From NCBI GenBank assembly GCA_013138615.1, contig WTCK01000271.1, positions 1-9,872 on the forward strand: a stretch of 9,872 nt of DNA. Direction: 5' to 3'. Below are positions 1-5,463 of the stretch, one piece after another; the stretch's first letter is position 1; each line of letters opens with the position of its first letter. Position numbers and translations under genes: made by a program. The notes below the pieces were generated by a model. That model was not told the DNA's origin. It saw only the letters and a program-made list of their open reading frames with translations, and did not search any database. This DNA is from Candidatus Thorarchaeota archaeon. GTDB lineage: Archaea > Asgardarchaeota > Thorarchaeia > Thorarchaeales > Thorarchaeaceae.

Positions 1-4
1 CCAT
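1..4 (-). CDS. Possible start codon of a minus-strand gene leaving the window
   Basis: Only the first codon (ATG, read from 4 down to 2) and one further base lie inside the window, so nothing can be said about the product. The call rests on a GGAGG ribosome binding site at 16-12, seven bases before the ATG, which is near-ideal spacing. It would lie downstream of the PRC-barrel gene on the same strand, with a gap of about 72 bases. Confidence 0.4.
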
Positions 5-56
5 GAGAGTGCCTCCGGTTTTGGAAAGCAGCTCTTACCGCTATTAATCCCTTCGA
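5..56 (-). promoter_or_regulatory. Putative archaeal promoter and ribosome binding site for the left-edge gene
   Basis: Read on the minus strand, a TATA-like ATTAATAG (48 to 41) follows a purine-rich TCGAAGGG (56 to 49) that resembles a TFB recognition element. A start site about 25 bases downstream of the TATA centre would fall near position 18-20, just before the GGAGG at 16-12 and the ATG at 4. The geometry is consistent, but a single TATA-like octamer is weak evidence. The edge gene could instead be read through from the PRC-barrel gene. Confidence 0.33.
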
Positions 57-76
57 AATGAAGAGATGCTGGACGG

Positions 77-412
77 TCACCTCGAGCCAAGATAGCTTCG
101 GATGTCGTCTAGTACTTCTTTTTGAAGCCGCAAAACATCGTGAACCTCGATTTCTTCGGCGTCCTTGACGACCGAGTTGAGCTGCACTACCGTTCCCACA
201 GCGTCAATCCTTTCGAAGTCAACGGGAAACTCGACTTCTGCGCCTTTCACTATCAGCTCGGAGCGGGTTGGATGGAGCCCGATTCTAATGCTCCTTACGA
301 TTCCGATTCTTCGTGCTCTATTATCAAGAACTTCTTTTCCTAGAAGACGGCCGGGCATGCTCAGCTCGTAGAGCTCTGCTTCGATACTGGGCATAGACTC
401 CTTGGTAGACAT
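77..412 (-). CDS. PRC-barrel domain protein
   Basis: This is a 111-residue soluble protein with no signal peptide or membrane segment. Residues about 17-82 look like a PRC-barrel: the GRLLGKEVLDNRARRIGIV stretch (21-39) has the family's 'G-K-x-V-x-[DN]-x-x-x-x-x-G-x-V' entry strand, followed by beta-rich segments and the V-D-F-x-x-I-D-A-V-G stretch at about 64-73. The charged tail (83-111) is probably helical. PRC-barrels are small adaptor folds; single-domain archaeal members include the FtsZ-associated CdpB proteins of haloarchaea, but the similarity here is only at fold level and a division role is not shown. The ATG at 412 was chosen because AAGGAG lies ten bases upstream. The frame stays open back to 478, but that extension would run through the ribosome binding site and encode a low-complexity leucine run. 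It is divergent from hef. Confidence 0.72.
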   Translation of the reverse strand: MSTKESMPSIEAELYELSMPGRLLGKEVLDNRARRIGIVRSIRIGLHPTRSELIVKGAEVEFPVDFERIDAVGTVVQLNSVVKDAEEIEVHDVLRLQKEVLDDIRSYLGSR

Positions 413-477
413 AACATCTCGACTCCTTGTTCCAAGTTGCAGAAGAAGTAGGAGGCTTTTTACAGTGAGTATTATCA
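413..477. promoter_or_regulatory. Divergent promoter region between the PRC-barrel gene and hef
   Basis: This 65-bp gap must hold the start signals of both divergent genes. The core CTTTTTAC (456-463), or GTAAAAAG on the minus strand, is the only TATA-like element. On the minus strand it would give a start near 433, about 20 bases before the PRC-barrel ATG and just upstream of its AAGGAG. On the plus strand it would give a start near 484, which lies after the ATG at 478 and would favour the TTG start at 520 for hef. The GGAGG at 451-455 is 22 bases from the ATG at 478, too far for a normal ribosome binding site. Confidence 0.35.
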
Positions 478-2844
478 ATGAACGCAGAATGGCGCTTCTG
501 CTTGTGTGAGGAAAGACTGTTGGTTAGGAAAGCGTCCTTTGTCGATTTGCCGCTTATCAAGAAGAATAGTATTGAGTATAGGTCATATCAGGTCAACATT
601 GCGGAGATTGCTGAGAAAGAGAGCACGATGGTCGTATTAAGCACAGGACTTGGCAAGACAGTAATCGCAGCTCTTATTGCCGCTAAACGCCTGAAACTCC
701 ATCAAGACAGCAAGGTTCTCTTCCTTGCGCCATCTCGACCACTTGTCGACCAACAGGCACAATTCCTTAGACGAGTCCTCGAGATCAATGCTGATTTGAT
801 TGTGTGCATGACTGGGCAAGACTCACCCGACGACAGGCGAACCATATGGGCTAACGCTCAAGTGATTGTGATGACGCCTCAGGCATTGCAGAATGACCTC
901 GTGCGGAGAAGCTATGATCTGGCCGAAGTTTCATTGATTATCTATGACGAGGCGCACCGCGGAGTTGGCAACTACGCATACACATTCATTGCTGAAATGT
1001 ATGAGAAGCAGAGAGAGAGCACCCTGTCACTGGGAATAACCGCATCCCCAGGACATCAAGTAGAGCATATCAAGACTGTATGTGACAACCTTCGCCTAGT
1101 CCATGTTGAGGTGAGGAATGATCAAAGCCCCGATGTACGTGATTACATTGTTTCAGTAGAAAGCGCCATCCGATACGTGACTCTTCCCCCCGAGATCGAA
1201 GTTCTGAGAGATATCCTATACTCATTGTTGAACGACTATATCGCTCCGGTCGTAAGCAATGGCTTCTCGCTTCCTGACGGACGTAGACTCAGCAAGAAGG
1301 AGATATTGAAGGTTCAGGGCGAAGTGCGTCGAGAGATTGGTTCTTACACCAAACCCCCTCGTCAGCTCTATTTGGTCATGCGTAACCTGACTGCATCGCT
1401 ACGCATTGTTCACCTCCTAGAATTCATTGGTACACAAGGACTGGCACCTACTCACAGATACATCCAAGGGATGTACGAAGAAGTCCGCAACAAGAAAAGC
1501 TCTAAGGGCGTAAAGGACCTGATTTCGCGCCGCGAGTTCAAGCAGTTTGAAAACCTGCTGCAAGCTATGGTAACGAAAGGACATCGCCATCCTAAAGCGG
1601 ATGCAATACTAGAGATAGTCAGCGAACAGCTCTCTGTCAATCTGGATTCGCGTATCTTGATATTCACGCGCTTTCGTGACACGGCAATCGAGATCGTTGA
1701 AATACTGAACCAGCTAGATGAAACCCGTGCTAGTCGATTTGTGGGCCAAAGCACGAGAGGGTCTGACAAGGGACTCAGCCAGAAGAAACAGGTGGAAATC
1801 CTTGAGGGGTTCAGGAACAACGAGTTCAACGTCTTGGTTGCAACCCAAGTAGGAGAAGAGGGTCTAGATATTCCAGAGTGCAATCTAGTTGTCTTTTACG
1901 ACTGCGTACCATCTGTCGTGCCGTACATTCAGCGGAAAGGAAGAACAGGACGTAGGGCTCCAGGGCGCGTAGTGATTTTTGTAGCAAAGGGAACACACGA
2001 TGAGTTCTATCATTGGAGTGTGATTAGGAAATTGAAGAAGATGCCTGACGCCTTGAAAAAGGCAGAGAAGGAACCAGATGATAAGCAGACGAGCTTGGAT
2101 GAGTTTGCCAGCGAAGCTGGTGAGGAGCCGAGCATTCCTGGCACAGGGGCGGCTCGCGTGTCCAAAACAGACGATACGATAAGACTCATTGTGGACTCGA
2201 GGGAGCTCCCTACAGGTGTGGCTCGGGAGCTTACACGTCTAAATGTCGAGATTTCGGATGAAAGCTTGAAGATTGGGGACTATATAGTTTCAGAGGACGT
2301 GGCTGTGGAACGGAAGGAGATGGGAGATTTCATCCAGTCAATGATCGATGGACGACTCTTCGATCAGCTGGTGGCGCTCCGCTCAGCCTATCGGAGGCCG
2401 GTACTTATCATAGAGGGAGAGCAGCTCATTGGCTTGAGAGCAGTCAATCCAGCTGCAATCTATGGCGCATTGGCATCGATCGCAATTAGGGTTCAGGTGC
2501 CGATTATCTGGACACGGAATGCTGAGGAAACTGCAATTGTTCTCTATCGCATGGCGCACCTTGAGCAGATAGGCGCAAAGAAGACTCTCAGAACAAGATC
2601 CGGAGAAACAATGGGAACGGATGCTAAGGCGCTGGAGTACATACTATCAGGATTTCCAGGGGTTGACACAGTCATCTCGCGTGCAATTCTGGCCGAGTTT
2701 GGGACCTTAGACAATGTCTTTTCTGCAGAAGAGAAAGAGCTCCAAAGGGTCAGTGGAGTAGGGAAAAAGATTGCATCTAGAATTCGAAGGCTGCTTACAA
2801 CCAAGCATCCAGATTACAGTGAGAACAATGAAGAAGATGCTTGA
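478..2844 (+). CDS. hef: Hef: SF2 helicase fused to XPF-family nuclease (FANCM/XPF-like fork-repair protein)
   Basis: Hef unwinds and cuts stalled-fork and branched DNA. It is the archaeal relative of FANCM and XPF. Helicase motifs in order: I STGLGKT (55-61), Ia LAPSRPLV (83-90), II DEAH (157-160), III TAS (188-190), a helical insert (about 210-370) as in FANCM/MDA5-type helicases, IV ILIFTRFRD (393-401), V VATQVGEEGLDIPE (454-467) and VI QRKGRTGR (485-492). A linker (about 520-565) follows, with a PCNA-box-like QTSLDEF (537-543). The nuclease domain (about 567-690) keeps VDSRE (572-576), GDY (600-602) and ERKxxxD (611-617), so it should be active. Tandem helix-hairpin-helix DNA-binding motifs occupy about 717-775 (GFPGVD, VSGVGKK). 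At 788 residues it has the usual Hef length. The start is uncertain: TTG at 520 (14 residues shorter) has GAGG eight bases upstream, whereas ATG at 478 has only a weak site. It ends 5 bp from the convergent regulator. Confidence 0.95.
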   Translation: MNAEWRFCLCEERLLVRKASFVDLPLIKKNSIEYRSYQVNIAEIAEKESTMVVLSTGLGKTVIAALIAAKRLKLHQDSKVLFLAPSRPLVDQQAQFLRRVLEINADLIVCMTGQDSPDDRRTIWANAQVIVMTPQALQNDLVRRSYDLAEVSLIIYDEAHRGVGNYAYTFIAEMYEKQRESTLSLGITASPGHQVEHIKTVCDNLRLVHVEVRNDQSPDVRDYIVSVESAIRYVTLPPEIEVLRDILYSLLNDYIAPVVSNGFSLPDGRRLSKKEILKVQGEVRREIGSYTKPPRQLYLVMRNLTASLRIVHLLEFIGTQGLAPTHRYIQGMYEEVRNKKSSKGVKDLISRREFKQFENLLQAMVTKGHRHPKADAILEIVSEQLSVNLDSRILIFTRFRDTAIEIVEILNQLDETRASRFVGQSTRGSDKGLSQKKQVEILEGFRNNEFNVLVATQVGEEGLDIPECNLVVFYDCVPSVVPYIQRKGRTGRRAPGRVVIFVAKGTHDEFYHWSVIRKLKKMPDALKKAEKEPDDKQTSLDEFASEAGEEPSIPGTGAARVSKTDDTIRLIVDSRELPTGVARELTRLNVEISDESLKIGDYIVSEDVAVERKEMGDFIQSMIDGRLFDQLVALRSAYRRPVLIIEGEQLIGLRAVNPAAIYGALASIAIRVQVPIIWTRNAEETAIVLYRMAHLEQIGAKKTLRTRSGETMGTDAKALEYILSGFPGVDTVISRAILAEFGTLDNVFSAEEKELQRVSGVGKKIASRIRRLLTTKHPDYSENNEEDA

Positions 2845-2849
2845 CTGCT

Positions 2850-3545
2850 CTAGTATACTTCCGGATTCTTTCCAACGCCCCTTCTGTACGCCTCTCTGAG
2901 TCTATCTGTGACGCTCCGGTTCAATTCCCAGTATTTCTTATAGTCGCCATCTTTGAGCTGAACGACACTCAAGATTCTATACATCCTTGCATAGACTGCT
3001 GGATCAATCTCAGCGACCTCTTTGAGGGTCTTTTTCGCCCCTTCGCTTCCCTTGTTTGCAAGGTGATCACGATCACTGAAGTCATCAGCGAGCTGTTGAG
3101 TGCTTTCATCATCGGGTAAATCAAAGCCCAGCATTTTCATGACTCCGACAATATCGAGTAACCGGTCCATATCGAGGGGATATCGCTCCGGGAGATTGTC
3201 CATGTCCCCAGTTGCAATGAAGACATTCTCTGCGGTTGCCCTCCAGAGCTTCTTCATTATGTGCGTACTGCCATTACCAACTGGTTCGTGGCGGTCTTGC
3301 TCGATGAGTCCAGCCTTTTCCAATTCCTTTAGGTGGTAGCGGACCGTTTGAGGCTTGATTTCCTTCTGGTTTTCTTGTCGCTCCAAAAAGTCGCATAGCT
3401 CGGAAGTAGACATGCGCTTTGCTCTGAGTGCATGGAGAATCTGTCGACGGCTCTCTTCATTGAGCGCGTGAACAGCATCCACTGCTTCCTGACCAGTCAG
3501 GATCTTCAGAGTGTCCAATTTACGTTCCTCCGAGATAGATAGCAT
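2850..3545 (-). CDS. ArsR-like winged-helix transcriptional regulator with helical C-terminal domain
   Basis: This 231-residue cytoplasmic protein is probably DNA-binding. Residues about 20-110 form an ArsR/HTH_20-type winged helix: a helix with NEESRRQILHAL (29-40), a positioning helix MSTSELCDFL (45-54), a recognition helix KPQTVRYHLKELEKAG (64-79) and a wing running into the K-K-L-W-R-A-T strand (98-104). The remainder (about 120-225) is acidic and helical, without cysteine or histidine clusters that would suggest a metal sensor. It may serve for dimerisation or ligand binding, but I do not recognise it. AGGAG (3555-3551) sits five bases before the ATG at 3545, which supports this start. 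It lies downstream of a second, smaller regulator on the same strand and may be co-transcribed with it, although the 126-bp gap contains hairpins. Its targets are unknown. Confidence 0.85.
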   Translation of the reverse strand: MLSISEERKLDTLKILTGQEAVDAVHALNEESRRQILHALRAKRMSTSELCDFLERQENQKEIKPQTVRYHLKELEKAGLIEQDRHEPVGNGSTHIMKKLWRATAENVFIATGDMDNLPERYPLDMDRLLDIVGVMKMLGFDLPDDESTQQLADDFSDRDHLANKGSEGAKKTLKEVAEIDPAVYARMYRILSVVQLKDGDYKKYWELNRSVTDRLREAYRRGVGKNPEVY

Positions 3546-3671
3546 AGTGGCTCCTAATACTATAAGGATTCAGAAATGCCCCTTTTCATAGGGGGTTTGG
3601 CCGCCGCCATTGGCCTAATAGCCTCCGGCGGTGGTATGATGTTTCTCAAGTTCGTGCGTTGCTGTTCCCTT
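3546..3671 (-). other. GC-rich gap between two regulator genes with two hairpins
   Basis: The gap holds a 5-bp stem CCCCT/AGGGG with a 6-base loop (3579-3594) and an 8-bp inverted repeat (3601-3608 with 3627-3634) with one G-T pair. The larger stem is continuous only in a plus-strand transcript (G-U); on the minus strand it has one A-C mismatch. It could be the leader of the 231-residue regulator, an attenuating element between the two regulators, or an antisense RNA. The AGGAG for the downstream gene is at 3555-3551. I see no convincing promoter for that gene: the TATA-like stretch near 3560-3567 is too close to its start codon. Confidence 0.4.
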
Positions 3672-3914
3672 CTATACGGGAACGTAGATCCACTGCCTCA
3701 TGTCTTGAAGACAGGGCACTCTCTTGATCAACTGTTTCTTCAAAAGTTTCCTAAGTGCGTAACGGACGGTTCTAGGGGCGAAAGACACTTTGTCCAAGAG
3801 TTGCTTGGGTGTCACACCATTTCTCCCGCTGCTTCGCAAAATATCGAGGACGATCATTTGGCTCTTAGTGAGCTTCATGCCTTTTAGCTCCTCGGCGAGT
3901 TGTTCATTTGTCAT
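3672..3914 (-). CDS. Small winged-helix DNA-binding protein
   Basis: This 80-residue protein consists almost entirely of one winged helix. Residues about 15-30 (LTKSQMIVLDILRSSG) form the first helix, VTPKQLLDKV (about 34-43) the second, and APRTVRYALRKLLKKQLI (about 46-63) the recognition helix with many arginine and lysine residues. A short beta wing ends in QWIYVPV. It resembles the small MarR/ArsR-like stand-alone regulators common in archaea. There is no ligand domain, so it probably acts as a dimer and may sense nothing itself. ATG at 3914 is chosen over the adjacent TTG at 3917; AGGTGA (3930-3925) lies ten bases upstream. A perfect inverted repeat at 3948-3964, 33 bases before the start codon, could be its operator, which would mean autoregulation. 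It precedes the 231-residue regulator on the same strand and diverges from the glmU-like gene. Confidence 0.8.
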   Translation of the reverse strand: MTNEQLAEELKGMKLTKSQMIVLDILRSSGRNGVTPKQLLDKVSFAPRTVRYALRKLLKKQLIKRVPCLQDMRQWIYVPV

Positions 3915-3947
3915 CAATTATTGTTCACCTACTTATCCAAGTTAACG

Positions 3948-3964
3948 ATTGTAAAAATTACAAT
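3948..3964. promoter_or_regulatory. Perfect 7-3-7 palindrome, candidate regulator operator
   Basis: The sequence ATTGTAA-AAA-TTACAAT is a perfect inverted repeat. Directly after it a further TACAAT half-site follows (3965-3970). It lies between the small winged-helix gene and the glmU-like gene, where a TATA box for the minus-strand gene would be expected. A bound dimer there could block the promoter. The size and symmetry suit a winged-helix dimer. That the adjacent regulator binds it is inference. Confidence 0.5.
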
Positions 3965-3986
3965 ACAATTACTTTTGCCGCAATCA

Positions 3987-3996
3987 GCTATATTAA
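3987..3996 (+). promoter_or_regulatory. TATA-like element for the glmU-like operon leader
   Basis: The run GCTATATTAA is the best plus-strand TATA match upstream of the glmU-like gene. A start about 25 bases downstream of its centre falls near 4017, exactly where a 10-bp stem-loop begins. A second candidate, CTTTAATG at 4135-4142 preceded by CAAAC, would instead give a start near 4164 and a leader of about 9 bases. The sequence alone does not decide between them. Confidence 0.35.
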
Positions 3997-4016
3997 TGTA
4001 TCGCAGTGTGGAATTT

Positions 4017-4172
4017 TGTATCGCGGGCTCCCACCGCGGTATATTCTTGGCTCGCAAGGTACTCTCGACTTGTTGCCATCGAGATAGATGAAGTGAATTG
4101 ATTGGAGCCTGCACTGCAGATGTCTGTGGCAAACTCTTTAATGACGCCGACAGACTCCACCATCGAGCAACG
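4017..4172 (+). ncRNA. Possible structured leader of the glmU-like gene (three stem-loops)
   Basis: Three inverted repeats lie in series. Stem 1 is 10 bp (4017-4026 with 4034-4043, 7-base loop); its two non-Watson-Crick positions are both G-U in a plus-strand transcript. Stem 2 is 6 bp, TCTCGA (4063-4068) with TCGAGA (4079-4084). Stem 3 is GTCTGT-GGC (4122-4130) with GCC-g-ACAGAC (4146-4155), 9 bp with one bulged base. The frame of the downstream gene stays open only to a TTG at 4098, and that extension does not look like protein. The region could be a regulatory leader, a separate small RNA, or chance pairing in ordinary spacer DNA. I recognise no known RNA family. Confidence 0.35.
4088..4096 (+). 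other. Two-codon upstream ORF (ATG AAG TGA)
   Basis: The context CCATCGAG (4076-4083) then ATGAAG (4088-4093) closely repeats that of the real start, CCATCGAG (4160-4167) then ATGAAG (4173-4178). If the leader is transcribed, ribosomes could pause at this minimal reading frame. It may equally be chance. Confidence 0.2.
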
Positions 4173-5453
4173 ATGAAGAAGGCCGCTCTACTTGCAGCAG
4201 GCGATTCCACAAGGATGATGCCACTCTCAGCAAACATCTCCAAGCACCTATTGCCGATTGCGGGAGAACCATTAATCTTTCATACCCTCAAGGCGCTTCG
4301 TGATGCCGGCATTGAGGAAACCCTGATTGTCTACGGTTACCGAGGGGAGGACCTCCAAGATGCCATAGACTCTGTGGATTGGAAACCGATGCGCATCTCG
4401 TGCATCCTGCAGAGGGAGAGGAAAGGTACAGCGGATGCAGCACGATATGCAAAAGCATTCGCGGTGGATGATGACATCATACTGATGTACGGCGACATAT
4501 TGAGCGGGCCTGGCACTTTCAAGGGGCTGATAGAACACCACAGAAGGAGTAAGCGAAATTTTACTGTGAGTGTCAAGCCAGTTGACGATCCTTCCGCCTA
4601 CGGCATCATTGTCGTAAAGAGGAAGAAGGTGGTCGACCTGATTGAGAAGCCAAAGCCGGAGCAAATGGTGAGCAATCTGGTCAATGCCGGCATCTATGCC
4701 ACGGGCCCCGAAATTTGGGAGGCGATAGATAAGACTCAGCCCTCGAGCCGAGGAGAACTTGAGATAACAGACTCAATTAAGATGCTGATTGACCAGGGGA
4801 AGGTAGGCGCATATGATCTCCCATCGTGGTGGATGGATGTTGGCAAGCCTTGGGACCTGCTAGAAGCTAACAGGTTGATACTGAATGATGCGACTGGGCA
4901 CGTTTCAGGGAAGGTTGAGGAAGGAGCTGTACTAAAGGGAGAGGTCTTTGTTGAAAAAGGAGCAACCATTAGAAGCGGATCTTACATTGAAGGCCCGGTC
5001 TACATAGGTGAAGGTTCAACCATCGGACCGAATTGCTACCTACGTGCACACACCTCAGTAGGCAAACAAGTCAAGATTGGAAACGCAGTCGAGATTAAGA
5101 ATAGCATAATCATGGATGGCACCAATGTTGGTCACCTCTCGTATGTCGGCGATTCTGTGATAGGTCGCAAGGTCAATTTCGGGGCAGGAACAATTACGGC
5201 GAATCTAAGACATGATAATGAGACCGTAAAAGTTTCTGTTAAGGGTCAGAGAATCAATTCGGGACGCCGAAAGATGGGGGCAGTCGTTGGTGACAACGTA
5301 AAAACCGGAATAGGTACCTTGATCGCACCGGGGATTGTTTTACATCAAGGCTCGCGCACAGGAGTTGGCGTTATTGTGGACAAGGATATCGAACCCGAAA
5401 AACTTGTGCTGACTGACCAACCCAAAACGATAGTTGACGCGCCTCGGAAATGA
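4173..5453 (+). CDS. Archaeal GlmU-like bifunctional sugar-1-phosphate nucleotidylyltransferase / acetyltransferase
   Basis: This 426-residue cytosolic enzyme should activate a sugar-1-phosphate with a nucleoside triphosphate and acetylate the amino-sugar phosphate, giving UDP-GlcNAc-type donors. Residues 1-235 form the nucleotidyltransferase domain: LAAGDSTRMMPL (7-18), the substrate loop SKHLLPIAGEP (23-33), YGD with a metal-binding aspartate (106-108), and the EKP and NAGIY segments (158-175). Residues about 245-420 are a left-handed beta-helix of hexapeptide repeats. His321, Tyr324 and Asn344 match, by spacing, the acetyltransferase residues I recall for Sulfolobus ST0452 (His308, Tyr311, Asn331), so both activities are plausible. 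In the signature loop Ser12 replaces the second glycine of the usual GxGTR. ATG at 4173 is preferred because the motif starts at once, although the ribosome binding site is weak (GAG, 4165-4167). It heads an operon with the radical SAM gene. Substrate could also be glucose or another hexose phosphate. Confidence 0.87.
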   Translation: MKKAALLAAGDSTRMMPLSANISKHLLPIAGEPLIFHTLKALRDAGIEETLIVYGYRGEDLQDAIDSVDWKPMRISCILQRERKGTADAARYAKAFAVDDDIILMYGDILSGPGTFKGLIEHHRRSKRNFTVSVKPVDDPSAYGIIVVKRKKVVDLIEKPKPEQMVSNLVNAGIYATGPEIWEAIDKTQPSSRGELEITDSIKMLIDQGKVGAYDLPSWWMDVGKPWDLLEANRLILNDATGHVSGKVEEGAVLKGEVFVEKGATIRSGSYIEGPVYIGEGSTIGPNCYLRAHTSVGKQVKIGNAVEIKNSIIMDGTNVGHLSYVGDSVIGRKVNFGAGTITANLRHDNETVKVSVKGQRINSGRRKMGAVVGDNVKTGIGTLIAPGIVLHQGSRTGVGVIVDKDIEPEKLVLTDQPKTIVDAPRK

Positions 5454-5456
5454 GGG
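5452..5456 (+). promoter_or_regulatory. Ribosome binding site deciding the GTG start of the radical SAM gene
   Basis: GAGGG lies seven bases before the GTG at 5464 and overlaps the TGA stop of the upstream gene (5451-5453). This supports GTG 5464 over the TTG at 5434, which would overlap the upstream gene by 20 bases and has no comparable site. Stop-codon overlap suggests translational coupling. Confidence 0.7.
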
Positions 5457-5463
5457 AAAAACC

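Noticed and set aside
2918..2928. GGTTCAATTCC resembling a tRNA T-loop
   Set aside because: It lies inside the 231-residue regulator gene and has no matching acceptor or anticodon arms around it.
3576..3887. Plus-strand frame of 103 codons beginning with a hydrophobic stretch and an AGGA upstream
   Set aside because: Two thirds of it lies opposite the well-supported winged-helix gene, and the residues there have no protein-like pattern. Only the first 30 residues are interesting, and they reflect the GC-rich spacer.
3900..4091. Plus-strand frame of 63 codons in the intergenic region
   Set aside because: It has no ribosome binding site and no recognisable motif, and it runs through the palindrome and the hairpins. 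The region is better explained as regulatory.
4098..4172. TTG-initiated N-terminal extension of the glmU-like protein
   Set aside because: The added residues do not resemble any nucleotidyltransferase N-terminus, and the signature loop begins directly after the ATG at 4173, as expected for the family.
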